Shown here: positions 1 to 7,310 of the stretch, one piece after another
Layout of the letters: every line of letters begins with the position of its first letter
Numbering within the stretch: position 1 is the first letter of the stretch
Assembly (NCBI GenBank): GCA_050011895.1
Contig: JBEKIF010000085.1
Span: 1 to 14,229 of the forward strand
Source of the DNA: DATBGO01 sp050011895
GTDB lineage: Bacteria > Actinomycetota > Actinomycetes > Streptosporangiales > Streptosporangiaceae
Reading direction: 5' to 3'
Length of the DNA: 14,229 nt
Notes under the pieces: model-generated
Databases searched by the model: none
What the model was told of the DNA's origin: nothing
Seen by the model: the letters and a program-made list of their open reading frames with translations, nothing else
Made by a program: the position numbers and the translations under genes

Positions 1-1515
1 ACCGGGGTGTTCTTCGGCGTGGAGATCATCTTGCGGGAGCTGTCGGTCGAGGCGGTCTTCACCGTGATGCTGTCGGCGATGGTCGCCGACCTTCTCAGCC
101 GCCAGTTCCTCGGTGATGCGCCGTTCCTGTCCGGGCTGCCGTCCGGGATCGCGCTGCATCACCTGAGCAGCTACCTGCTGATAGCTGGCCTCGCGGTCGT
201 CGCGGCGCTGATCGGGCTGGCGTTCGCGAAGATCCTCTACGCGACCGAGGACCTGTGCGACCGGATCTGGGGCAACCGCCCGGAGTGGGCTAGGCCCGCG
301 GCCGGCGGGATCGCGCTCGGGCTGCTGCTGCTCGCGCTCCCGCAGATGTACGGGGTCGGCTACCCGGTCCTGTACAAGGCCGTCGGCGGCAGCTACGCGC
401 TGTGGTTCCTGATCATCCTGGCCGCCGGGAAGATCATCGCCTGTAGCCTGACCATCGGCATCGGCGGATCGGGCGGGGTGTTCGCGCCGTCGCTGTTCAT
501 CGGCGCCACCTCCGGGATGGCCTTCGGCGAGATCGCCCGCCACCTGATCGGCCCGGCGGCCGGGCAGCCCGCCCTGTACGCGGTCGTCGCGATGGGCGCC
601 GTGTTCGCCGCCGCCGCCCGGGCGCCGCTGACGTCGGTGGCCAGCGTGGTGGAGATGACCGGCGACTTCACCCTCACCCTGCCGGTCATGCTCGCCGTCG
701 CCATCGCCACCGCCACCTCCCGCGGACTGAGCTACGGCACCATCTACACCACCAAGCTGCTGCGCCGCGGCACCGACATCGACCGCGTCCCGTCCGCGGA
801 CCCGTTCGAGGACCTCACCGCCGCCGATGCGATGCGCCGCTTCCCCGCGCCGCTCGCCGCGGCGAACGGGCCGTCCGGCCTGCCCGGCGTGCCAGCCGCC
901 GGGCATCCGGCTCTGCCGGGACCGGTCACCCGCCAGCGCTCCCCGCAGGTGCTGTTCGCCAGCGAATCCCTCACCCAGGCCGTGCGCCAGCTGGAGCTCT
1001 ACGGCCGCGACGGCCTGCCGGTCATCTCCGACGACGGCCAGCACCTGCAGGGCTGGCTCACCAGCCAGAACGTGCTGCAGGCCGTCGCCCGCCAGATCAG
1101 CGCCGCCCAGGCCGGCTTCGCGCAGCCGCAGCCCGCCGCCGGACCCGCCCCGGCCGGCCGGCCGGATGATCTCCACCGGGCGCCTACTCCGCTGGGCGGC
1201 TTCACGGTCCTGGAGATCGCCATCCCGGCCGGCTCGCCAGCCGCCGGCCGCAAACTAGGCGACATCACCTGGCCGCCGGGCTGCGTCCCGGTCTCAGTGC
1301 AGGACGCCCGCGCCCTGCGCGACCCCGACCCCGGCATCACCCTGGCCATCGGCGACCACGTCAGCCTGCTCGCCCGCACCCAGCAGAGCACCCAGCCATC
1401 ACCACGCCGCTTCGAGCCGGGCAGCCGGCCAGGCGGCCAGCCCGGCGATGCCCGGCCGGCCGCACAGGCACCGGGGCCCGAGGACAACGACCAGCGAGCA
1501 CCGCCACCGCAGTGA
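1..1515 (+). CDS. ClC-family chloride channel/antiporter with CBS and TrkA-C domains, 5'-truncated by the window edge
   Basis: Membrane protein for chloride (or Cl-/H+) transport. The frame is open from base 1, and the first residues (TGVFFGVEIILRE) match the middle of a ClC protein, so the real start lies upstream. The selectivity-filter motif GREGP would be in the missing part. Seen here, counting from the GTG at base 7: several hydrophobic helices, the conserved GGVFAPSLFIGA segment (about residues 157-168), MTGDFTLTLPVML, then a soluble tail. In the tail, residues about 314-366 look like a CBS domain (second half of a pair; the first is interrupted by a Pro/Gly-rich linker). Residues about 399-458 look like a TrkA-C (RCK_C) domain. 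The end is a low-complexity Pro/Gly/Arg/Gln tail. The TrkA-C fusion suggests ligand gating, which is inference. Family assignment is firm; the transported ion and ligand are not known. Confidence 0.9.
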   Translation, partial: TGVFFGVEIILRELSVEAVFTVMLSAMVADLLSRQFLGDAPFLSGLPSGIALHHLSSYLLIAGLAVVAALIGLAFAKILYATEDLCDRIWGNRPEWARPAAGGIALGLLLLALPQMYGVGYPVLYKAVGGSYALWFLIILAAGKIIACSLTIGIGGSGGVFAPSLFIGATSGMAFGEIARHLIGPAAGQPALYAVVAMGAVFAAAARAPLTSVASVVEMTGDFTLTLPVMLAVAIATATSRGLSYGTIYTTKLLRRGTDIDRVPSADPFEDLTAADAMRRFPAPLAAANGPSGLPGVPAAGHPALPGPVTRQRSPQVLFASESLTQAVRQLELYGRDGLPVISDDGQHLQGWLTSQNVLQAVARQISAAQAGFAQPQPAAGPAPAGRPDDLHRAPTPLGGFTVLEIAIPAGSPAAGRKLGDITWPPGCVPVSVQDARALRDPDPGITLAIGDHVSLLARTQQSTQPSPRRFEPGSRPGGQPGDARPAAQAPGPEDNDQRAPPPQ

Positions 1516-1534
1516 TGCCGGACCCGGCCCGGCA
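1516..1534 (+). terminator. Hairpin directly after the ClC stop codon
   Basis: TGCCGG (1516-1521) pairs with CCGGCA (1529-1534) around a 7-base loop, starting at the base after the TGA. There is no T-tract, as is common in high-GC actinomycetes. Likely transcription end of the channel gene; inference from position and structure only. Confidence 0.4.
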
Positions 1535-1567
1535 CGCGCCTTGTGCAACTAGTCTCGTGACATCGCC

Positions 1568-1642
1568 GCCGGGAGATGCCGGGCCTAAGCCGGAGGCCCG
1601 CCCGCAGCCATCCAGGGCTGATCCCCGGGCGGATCTCCCGGC
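1568..1642. repeat. Nested inverted repeat / large stem-loop
   Basis: GCCGGGAGAT (1568-1577) is perfectly complementary to ATCTCCCGGC (1633-1642). Inside it CCGCCCG pairs with CGGGCGG, and inside that CAGCC pairs with GGCTG. Three nested arms in register suggest a folded RNA or a palindromic intergenic element. It lies downstream of the channel gene and could also take part in termination. Function unknown. Confidence 0.5.
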
Positions 1643-1685
1643 ATCCAGAACGGATTGTTCTGTGTGAGAGCGATGCCTTAGCGCG

Positions 1686-1731
1686 CTCGGCACGGCCGAG
1701 TACGGAATCGGCAGGGTGATCGAAGATCACC
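1686..1731. other. Two small hairpins in tandem
   Basis: CTCGG (1686-1690) pairs with CCGAG (1696-1700) around a 5-base loop. GGTGATC (1715-1721) pairs with GATCACC (1725-1731) around the loop GAA. They follow the larger nested inverted repeat within 50 bases. They may belong to one structured transcript, or be leftovers of a mobile element end; the sequence does not decide. Confidence 0.35.
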
Positions 1732-2115
1732 AAACCCTTCGGGCCGTATAACGCCTGATACAGACGCAGCACAATGAGCAGGGACTACCTGGGCTCTAGC
1801 TCTTGGTGGCGACAGGCGGCCGCCGAGATCGCTGCAATGGGGGAAACGCGTCAGAATCTCCCGGCGCAGTCGCTCGGCGGATCGTGGCCACTGCTACCGG
1901 CACGTTCGCCTGGCCGTGTGTTGGGTCTTCGACCGTAGGGTCGGCGACTGTGAGCGCGGGCAGTTCGAGCAGCCACCGGGAGATCATTTCGAGGGGCAGT
2001 TTGAGGGGCAGAATGGCGCCAGCAGGGGCTCGTGTGAGCCAGTTCCAGCTTGCGTGAGCTAGCGTACGGCCTGATCAAGCTGCATATGGCCTGGTCGGGG
2101 ATCTCGCGAGTGTTT

Positions 2116-2128
2116 CATGGCATGCAAG
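2116..2128 (+). repeat. 13-bp direct repeat, left copy (candidate att core)
   Basis: CATGGCATGCAAG, the anticodon-loop segment of the tRNA-Ala fragment, recurs exactly at 13916-13928 in the same orientation. A single 13-mer repeat in 14 kb of GC-rich DNA can arise by chance. Its position in a tRNA, and the matching TGACCGT pairs about 75-80 bases inside each copy, make an attachment core plausible. Confidence 0.4.
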
Positions 2129-2158
2129 AGGTCTGGGGTTCGAGTCTCCGTAGCTCCA
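2116..2158 (+). pseudogene. 3' half of tRNA-Ala(GGC), probable attachment-site remnant
   Basis: The stretch reads as the anticodon loop with anticodon GGC (cat-GGC-at), the 3' side of the anticodon stem (GCAAG), the variable loop (AGGTC), a T-arm with loop TTCGAGT flanked by GGGG and CTCC, and the acceptor 3' strand TAGCTCC plus discriminator A. No encoded CCA follows. No acceptor 5' strand, D-arm or well-paired anticodon 5' strand lies upstream, so this is a half gene and cannot make a tRNA. Half tRNAs of this kind are typical scars of tyrosine-integrase insertion, where the element carries the 3' end of the target tRNA. Confidence 0.65.
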
Positions 2159-2203
2159 CTTGTTTCCCAGGTCAGAGCAGGTTTCGAGGTTCAGCCAGAT
2201 AGC

Positions 2204-2235
2204 TTTCAAGATCGCTTGACCGTCATTTGACCGTC
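2204..2235 (+). repeat. TGACCGT-N4-TGACCGT repeat pair, left copy (candidate integrase arm sites)
   Basis: Two TGACCGT units (2217-2223 and 2228-2234) lie 11 bases apart, one helical turn, preceded by TTTCAAGATCGCT. The right copy at 13802-13833 has the same layout and direction, and 25 of 32 positions agree. Spaced short direct repeats beside an att core are how integrase arm-binding sites look. No integrase gene is present to confirm this. Confidence 0.45.
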
Positions 2236-2724
2236 GCGGCGGACGTGTCTGATTGGCACTTAGCCTCACGGGCGGACTCTGGATGACATGCCGGATGCGG
2301 GTGACCGTCGTATTCGTTGAACAAGCAGGCGGGATCAGCTAGGCCGATATGACACTGGCTGGGCGCACTGTCCCTGAGCGTTCTAGTTCCAGTTTGCGAT
2401 CCTGGCTGTCAGGTCACGGAGGCCGCTGGGCCGGGCTGATCGTCACCGGCTGCCGCTGCCACGGGCCTGCTGCCCCGGTAATGCGAGGATCGAGTTCGGT
2501 GGCGGGCCAGGTCTGCGCGGGCTGCGTCCGCGGCACCCACGGCGGCGTGCCCGGTTACCTGGCCCGATCAGCGACCCGGCCGGGACGGCGGCAGCCGCTG
2601 CCTGACTCCAAGGCATTTGCGCCTGGACATGTGCGGGCCGTCGCGATCGGCGTGGCCGACCCTGGACATGGCAACCGCTCACCAGGGATGGGCAGCTATG
2701 AGGAAGACGGCGAGAGACCAGGAG

Positions 2725-3609
2725 TCAGCCCAGGCCCGACCATAGGTAATGAGCACCGATAGCGACCACCAGAACGCCCATGACGCGCCGAATCAAGACG
2801 TCCGGAAGCCGCCGCTGAATCCGGGCACCGGTGTACGCCCCGGCCAGGCCGCCGACGCCCAGCGCTATGCCGGTAGGCCAGTCCGGAGAAACAGACCCGT
2901 GGTGATGTATCGACAAGATCATGAAGGTAACCACGCCCGCCACGGACGTCACGAACGTTGATGCCAGCGCAGCAGGAGCGACTTCCTTCGGCGGGCGTCC
3001 GGTGCCGATCAGGATAGGAGCCAGGATCGAGCCGCCCCCGATGCCGTAGATACCGCCGACACAACCCACGACCACAGCGAGCAGGATCAGTACGGGCGCG
3101 GGAACTGCCCGCACCGGCCGTGCTTTCCCGTCTGCACGGGTCGGGCTAGTCAGCGCCAGCCATATCCCGAGCGGCAGCAAAACGGCTGCGACGACGAAAT
3201 CGAAGACGTGGGCACTCGGCAGCAGCTCCACGCGGATAATCGATCCGGCGACCACGCCGGGCAGCGTTCCAGCGATGAGGACCAGGGCGAGCCGGCCGCC
3301 GGTCTGGCCCTGCCGCCAGTACCGGTACAGCGCGCCCGGGGTCGCGACCACGTTGTACAGCAGGTTGGTCGGGGTAACTGCCGGGCTCGGCGTTCCCAGC
3401 ACGCTGACCTGAAATGGCAGCAGCAGCACCGCCCCCGAGATCCCCGCCGGCGTCGCCAGCACCGCGATGGCGAACGCCGCCGCCAGGGCCACGACCTCCG
3501 TCCAGCCCGCACCCAGCACCCGGTCACGGTAGCGATCTTCCCGGCTCGTGATGTGGCGATGACCGGCTAATTGCGGCGGGCAACTCCCGGTCGCGGTCTC
3601 GTGCGTCAT
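2725..3609 (-). CDS. TauE/SafE-family membrane exporter (sulfite exporter-like permease)
   Basis: Predicted 294-residue integral membrane protein of the TSUP (TauE/SafE) family, which exports small sulfur-containing or organic anions. About eight hydrophobic segments form two related halves. The first half carries the Pro-Thr-Asn-rich turn SPAVTPTNLLYN, the second the glycine-rich GIYGIGGGSILAPIL followed by APAALASTFVTSV, both typical of the family. A hydrophilic stretch of about 30 residues precedes the first helix, so the true start may be internal; I keep the ATG at 3609. It is divergent from the beta-propeller gene with 153 bases between. Substrate unknown: family members with this annotation are rarely characterised, and a link to the arsenic genes is not shown. 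Confidence 0.85.
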   Translation of the reverse strand: MTHETATGSCPPQLAGHRHITSREDRYRDRVLGAGWTEVVALAAAFAIAVLATPAGISGAVLLLPFQVSVLGTPSPAVTPTNLLYNVVATPGALYRYWRQGQTGGRLALVLIAGTLPGVVAGSIIRVELLPSAHVFDFVVAAVLLPLGIWLALTSPTRADGKARPVRAVPAPVLILLAVVVGCVGGIYGIGGGSILAPILIGTGRPPKEVAPAALASTFVTSVAGVVTFMILSIHHHGSVSPDWPTGIALGVGGLAGAYTGARIQRRLPDVLIRRVMGVLVVAIGAHYLWSGLG

Positions 3610-3680
3610 TCCCGCAGTCCCGATGAGTTTGGTGGCTGCTTTGCGTCAGGATGTCAGCGGGCCGTGATACCTGTGCCTGG

Positions 3681-3720
3681 TGGCGATCGCCAGGTCAGGC
3701 GTGATCATGCCCGGCCGGGC
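3681..3720. promoter_or_regulatory. Two 12-bp palindromes in the divergent intergenic region
   Basis: TGGCGATCGCCA (3681-3692) and GCCCGGCCGGGC (3709-3720) are both perfect palindromes between the TauE-like gene (-) and the beta-propeller gene (+). They could be operator sites for a dimeric regulator serving both promoters, or structure at a transcript start. No known consensus is recognised. Confidence 0.3.
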
Positions 3721-3762
3721 CGGGCGTGTTGTTGCGCCGGGCGGGACTGAGGGGAGCAGGGT

Positions 3763-4877
3763 ATGAGCGGTGTACGGGTACTGGCAGGCACGCGCAAGGG
3801 CGCGTTCGTCCTGACCTCAGACGGCAGGCGTGACCGGTGGGAGGTCAGTGGCCCGCATTTCGCGGGCTGGGAGATCTACCACGTGAAAGGATCACCGGCC
3901 GACCCGAATCGGCTGTATGCGTCGCAGTCCAGCGGCTGGTCCGGGCAGGTGATCCAGCGGTCCGACGATGGCGGCGCGACCTGGGCGCAGGTGGGTAACC
4001 AGTTCGCCTACCAGGGCACTCCCGGTACCCATCAGTGGTACGACGGGACGCCGCACCCGTGGGAGTTCGCGCGGGTCTGGCACCTGGAGCCGTCGCTGGA
4101 TGACCCGGACATGGTGTACGCGGGGGTCGAGGATGCCGGGCTGTTCCGCTCCGGTGACGGCGGGCAGAGCTGGCAGGAGCTGCCCAAGCTGCGCGGCCAT
4201 GAGTCCGGGCCGTCATGGCAGCCGGGCGCGGCGGCATGTGCCTGCACACGATCTTGCTGGACCCCGTGCAGAAGGGCCGGATGTTCGCCGCGATCTCCGC
4301 GGCGGGCGCGTTCCGCTCCGACGACGCGGGCCAGACCTGGCGGCCGGTCAACCGCGGCCTGCAGTCCGAGGGCATCCCGGACCCCGACGCCGAGGTCGGG
4401 CACTGCGTGCACCGGCTCGCGATGCACCCGTCCCGGCCAGACGTGCTGTTCATGCAGAAGCACTGGGACGTGATGCGCAGCGACAACGGCGGGGAGTCCT
4501 GGCGGGAGATCTCCGGGAACCTGCCGTCTGACTTCGGCTTCCCGATCGATGTGCACGCCCACGAGCCCGACACGATCTACGTGGTCCCGATCACCAGCGA
4601 CACCGAGCACTTCCCGCCCGAGGGAAAACTGCGGGTCTACCGCAGCCGCACCGGCGGTGATGACTGGGAGCCGCTGACCACGGGCCTGCCGCAGGAAAAC
4701 TGCTACGTCAACGTGCTGCGCGACGCGATGGCCGTGGACACGCTCGATTCCTGCGGGGTGTACTTCGGCACCACCGGCGGCCAGGTCTACGCCTCGGCGG
4801 ACTCCGGTGACAGCTGGGCGCCGATCGTCCGCGACCTCCCGGCCGTGCTGTCGGTCGAGGTCCAGACGCTGCCATGA
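3763..4877 (+). pseudogene. Asp-box (BNR) beta-propeller protein, sialidase/YVTN-like fold, broken by one frameshift
   Basis: Start ATG at 3763 follows a purine-rich ribosome site (GAGGGGAGCAGGG). The first frame runs through residue about 155, then homology continues in another frame to the TGA at 4875-4877. One base seems missing in the GC run at 4226-4234: restoring a G gives a continuous 371-residue protein reading QPGAGGMCLHT across the joint. Six Asp-box units are visible in order: RSDDGGATW, RSGDGGQSW, RSDDAGQTW, RSDNGGESW, RSRTGGDDW and ADSGDSW, which fits a six-bladed propeller. No signal peptide is seen, so it is probably cytoplasmic. Sialidase activity should not be assumed: the Asp-box is structural. 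The MoaD-like gene overlaps its end, so the two are probably co-translated. It could be a real pseudogene or a sequencing error. Confidence 0.75.
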
Positions 4878-5170
4878 TCCGGGTCGTGCTCCCCGCGCAC
4901 CTGCGGGCACTCGCCCGCATCGACGGCGAGGTGCACCTCGATATCACCGGCCCGGCCACTCAGCGATCAGTGCTGGACGCCCTGGAGAGCCGCTACCCGA
5001 TGCTCCGCGGGACCATCCGCGACCACGACAGCGGCCCCCGGCGGGCCTTCATCCGGTTCTTCGCCTGCGAGCTGGACCTGTCCCACGCCCCGCCCGATGA
5101 CCCGCTGCCTGATGCTGTCGCCGCCGGGACAGAGCCCTATCTCGTCGTCGGCGCCATGGCAGGCGGATAA
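4874..5170 (+). CDS. MoaD/ThiS-family ubiquitin-like sulfur-carrier protein
   Basis: 98 residues ending in GAMAGG. A C-terminal Gly-Gly is the feature that MoaD and ThiS proteins need to be adenylated and carry sulfur as a thiocarboxylate. The N-terminal beta strand (MIRVVLPAHL), the hydrophobic helix SVLDALESRYPML and the strand FIRFFACELDL fit the beta-grasp fold; length is slightly above the usual 80-90. The ATG overlaps the TGA of the beta-propeller gene (ATGA), indicating translational coupling. A moaA relic follows. Its partner is unknown: a molybdopterin synthase large subunit (MoaE) or activating enzyme is not in the window, so it may serve something linked to the propeller protein rather than molybdenum cofactor synthesis. 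Confidence 0.8.
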   Translation: MIRVVLPAHLRALARIDGEVHLDITGPATQRSVLDALESRYPMLRGTIRDHDSGPRRAFIRFFACELDLSHAPPDDPLPDAVAAGTEPYLVVGAMAGG

Positions 5171-5254
5171 GAGCGCTGGTCAGCCAAGCAGCCCCCGCAC
5201 GTACGCTGACAGGCACAAAACGATCGGATGGCCGGGACTGAGGGAAGTGACCTC

Positions 5255-5994
5255 GTGCTAGCGGACTCCTTCGGGCGGATTGCCACTGATCTGCGGGGTC
5301 TCGGTGACCGACCGGTGCAACCTGCGGTGTACCTACTGCATGCCCGCCGAAGGCCTGGACTGGCTGTCCGGCCCTGCTCACCGACGCCGAGGTTTCCCGC
5401 TGATCTCAGTCGCCGTCCGGCGATTGGGCATCACCGAGGTCCGGTTCACCGGCGGCGAGCCGCTGATCCGCCGGGGGCTGCCCGCGATCATCGCCCGGAC
5501 CACAGCGCTGGAACCACGGCCGGAGATCTCGCTGGCGACGAACGGCATCGGGCTCGCCCGGCTGGCCGCAGCCGGGCTGGACCGGCTGAACGTGTCCCTG
5601 GACACCATGTCCCGCGAGACATTCGTGACGCTGGCCCGGCGCGACCGGCTAGCCGACGTGCTGGCGGCCCTGATCGTCGCAGCCGTCGCCGGGCTGCCCC
5701 GGTCAATGTGAATGCCGTGCTCATGCGCGGCATCAACGACCACGAGGCGGGCGCGCTGCTGAGATTCTGCCTGGACCGCGGTTACCAGCTCCGGTTCATC
5801 GAGCAGATGCCGCTGCACGCCCAGCACGGCTGGCGCAGAGCTGACATGGTGACCGCCGGTGAGATCCTCACGTCCCTATCAGCCGAGTTCACCTTGACCC
5901 CCGACGGCCCCCAGGCCAGGGATCAGCGCCCGCCGAGACCTTCCGGATCAACGGCAGCCCGGACCGCCCGATCGACATCACTTTCCGTGGCTGA
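5255..5994 (+). pseudogene. moaA: Decayed moaA (GTP 3',8-cyclase, radical SAM) relic
   Basis: Radical SAM enzyme remains: VSVTDRCNLRCTYCMP holds the CxxxCxxC cluster motif, followed by TEVRFTGGEPLIRRG, LATNGIG, LNVSLDTMS and, in another frame, VNVNAVLMRGINDHE and LRFIEQMPL. The reading frame changes at least five times: an extra G in GGGG 5295-5298, a small deletion near 5370-5375, a missing base at 5400, a missing base near 5693-5697 and another near 5918-5921. Intact MoaA is about 330-340 residues and ends with a second cluster (three Cys); that third of the protein is absent, the last matching frame stopping at 5994. Best start is GTG 5255, 8 bases after GAGGGAA. No functional product is expected. 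So many lesions argue for true decay rather than read errors. Confidence 0.8.
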
Positions 5995-6129
5995 ACACCA
6001 TCCCACCTGAGCACTCAGTAGCCGCCGTTCGGTACTCCTCGCCCGGGTATGCCGATAGGCGACTACCGCAGCGCGTAACGGATATTCGGTACGTGCCCCG
6101 GCCGTGGAGCAGCCGCCGTGCGTGTCTTG

Positions 6130-6750
6130 TCAGTCCTCGCCGTGCCAGGCTTCGAGGCCTTCTTTGACCGCGAGCGCGGCGATGACGAGTGCGGCGAGAG
6201 GGTCGGCCCACCACCAGCCGAGCCAGGTGTTCAGGCCGACGCCGGCCAGGGCGGCGGCGGAAGTGTACGCACAGAAGGCGGTCTCGGCGGATTCGGTGAT
6301 GAGGGTGCGGCTGCCCAGGGCCTGGCCGGTGCGGCGTTTGGCGATCGCCAGGGCCGGCATGACGATCAGGGCGGCGGCGGTGATGGCCAGGCCCGGGATG
6401 GACTGGCCAGGACGGGCGTGGGTCACCAGGTCGTGGATGCTTTCGGCGGCGAGGTAGGCGGCAAGCGCGAAGAATGTGGCTCCGATGAGGCGGACGGCGC
6501 GGGTCTCCCGGTCCTCGGCGTCGCCGCGGAGCTGCCAGATGACGATGCCAGCGGCGAAGAACTCGATCACCGAATCCAGGCCGAAGCCGGTCAGCGCGAT
6601 CGAGGAGGCGAGCACGCCGGCGGTGATGGCGATGGCGGCCTCGGCTGCCATCCAGGCCATGCTGGCGTATTCCAGCGCGAAGCCGCGCCGCCGCAGCCGG
6701 GCGAACCGGGCGGATGGTGCGGTCAACGGGGGTGCCCATAGGTGGGGCAC
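6130..6750 (-). CDS. Short CDF-family cation transporter
   Basis: 206-residue membrane protein related to cation diffusion facilitators, which export divalent metals such as Zn, Cd or Co. Hydrophobic helices run through most of the length; the conserved segment SIALTGFGLDSVIE replaces the classical TM2 metal motif and keeps the Asp, and WWADPLAALVI is the TM6-like turn. The protein lacks the usual cytoplasmic C-terminal domain, so it is shorter than the typical 290-320 residues, as in a known short subgroup. The GTG at 6750 lies inside the CmtR-like gene; the TTG at 6726 overlaps its stop (TTGA) and is an alternative start. It forms a two-gene operon with that sensor, which supports heavy-metal export. 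Exact metal unknown. Confidence 0.82.
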   Translation of the reverse strand: MPHLWAPPLTAPSARFARLRRRGFALEYASMAWMAAEAAIAITAGVLASSIALTGFGLDSVIEFFAAGIVIWQLRGDAEDRETRAVRLIGATFFALAAYLAAESIHDLVTHARPGQSIPGLAITAAALIVMPALAIAKRRTGQALGSRTLITESAETAFCAYTSAAALAGVGLNTWLGWWWADPLAALVIAALAVKEGLEAWHGED

Positions 6751-7076
6751 AGAGCGACCGCGTTGCCAGTGGCGGCCAGCACGGTCTCGGCGGCCGACAG
6801 GATGCCGGTCAGCCCGGGCTGGGCCAGCGAGTACACCGAGGCCCGGCCGGCCGAGCGGGCCTGGACCAGGCCGCAGTCGCGCAGGCAGGCCAGGTGCTTG
6901 GAGACGGTGGACTGGGCCAGGCCCAGCTCAGCGGTCAGGTCCACCACCCGGGCCGGCCCGTCGGCCAGGCGCTGCACGATCGCCAGACGGGCAGGATCGG
7001 CCAGGGACCGGAACAGCGCCGCAGCCGGTGCCAGGCCCGTCCTGCCGGTGCGGGCACCACCAGCTAGCATCGTCAT
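6723..7076 (-). CDS. ArsR/SmtB-family metal-sensing repressor, CmtR-like
   Basis: Winged-helix dimeric repressor of about 117 residues that should release DNA on binding metal. Recognition helix AQSTVSKHLACLRDCGLV. Cysteines in CLRDC plus one in ALCPTYGH near the C-terminus copy the spacing of the Cd/Pb sensor CmtR of Mycobacterium tuberculosis (Cys57, Cys61, Cys102: 4 and 41 apart; here 4 and 42). I chose ATG 7076; ATG 7070 is equally possible, and a longer frame to 7115 would run past the operator-like box. No ribosome site is seen, so the transcript may be leaderless. It lies directly upstream of the CDF transporter, its likely target together with itself. Cd(II)/Pb(II) sensing is inference from the cysteines. 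Confidence 0.87.
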   Translation of the reverse strand: MTMLAGGARTGRTGLAPAAALFRSLADPARLAIVQRLADGPARVVDLTAELGLAQSTVSKHLACLRDCGLVQARSAGRASVYSLAQPGLTGILSAAETVLAATGNAVALCPTYGHPR

Positions 7077-7084
7077 ACGACGAT
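7068..7084 (-). promoter_or_regulatory. Operator-like box A at the CmtR-like gene start
   Basis: CATCGT-N4-CGACGAT on the plus strand, an inverted repeat (CATCGTC/GACGATG arms) that covers both candidate start codons. The same 13 fixed bases with the same spacing occur at 8432-8448, over the start of arsR-arsM. Likely autorepression site. Confidence 0.55.
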
Positions 7085-7310
7085 GATAGCGTCCAGATGT
7101 GATGATGCCACCCACACCTTTGGCCTCATGTGTCCTGGACGGTTCGGGGCCCGACTATGTATCACAGCGCTCGACGTCACCATGGTCATCGCCATCGCAC
7201 TCGCCGCACCCGGCGTGCTCTGGCCGATCATCCTGGCGATGGCGGCCGGCGTGGCATGCATCGCCTTCACCGCGCACCCTGCACTCGGTCCTGGCCAACT
7301 GACTGGATGA

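Larger units (their letters stand above)
1516..2724. other. 1.2-kb stretch without a convincing gene; island-edge sequence
   Basis: Open frames here have low-complexity, Arg/Gly/Ser-rich translations without recognisable domains and look like chance. The stretch holds the hairpin after the channel gene, a nested inverted repeat (1568-1642), two more small hairpins (1686-1700 and 1715-1731), a 9-base direct repeat GAGGGGCAG (1991-1999 and 2003-2011), a tRNA-Ala 3' fragment (2116-2158) and a pair of TGACCGT repeats (2217-2234). The minus-strand reading from 1772 down to about 1680 (begins MLRLYQALYGPKGLVIFDH) looks more protein-like than its surroundings and might be a gene remnant, but I do not recognise it. 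Confidence 0.6.

Noticed and set aside
999..1772. 257-codon minus-strand frame opposite the channel gene
   Set aside because: Most of it is the antisense shadow of the ClC tail; only its first codons outside that gene are of any interest.
2075..2269. 64-codon minus-strand frame with GDSNPRPLACH
   Set aside because: This is the familiar false protein produced by reading a tRNA T-arm and anticodon region backwards; it supports the tRNA fragment instead.
2349..2762. 137-codon plus-strand frame
   Set aside because: Low-complexity Gly/Arg/Ser/Pro translation, no domain, no ribosome site, and it runs into the 3' end of the TauE-like gene on the other strand.
5978..6739. 253-codon minus-strand frame
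   Set aside because: Arg/His-rich frame shadow of the CDF transporter in the same direction; the 6130-6750 frame has the membrane helices and motifs.
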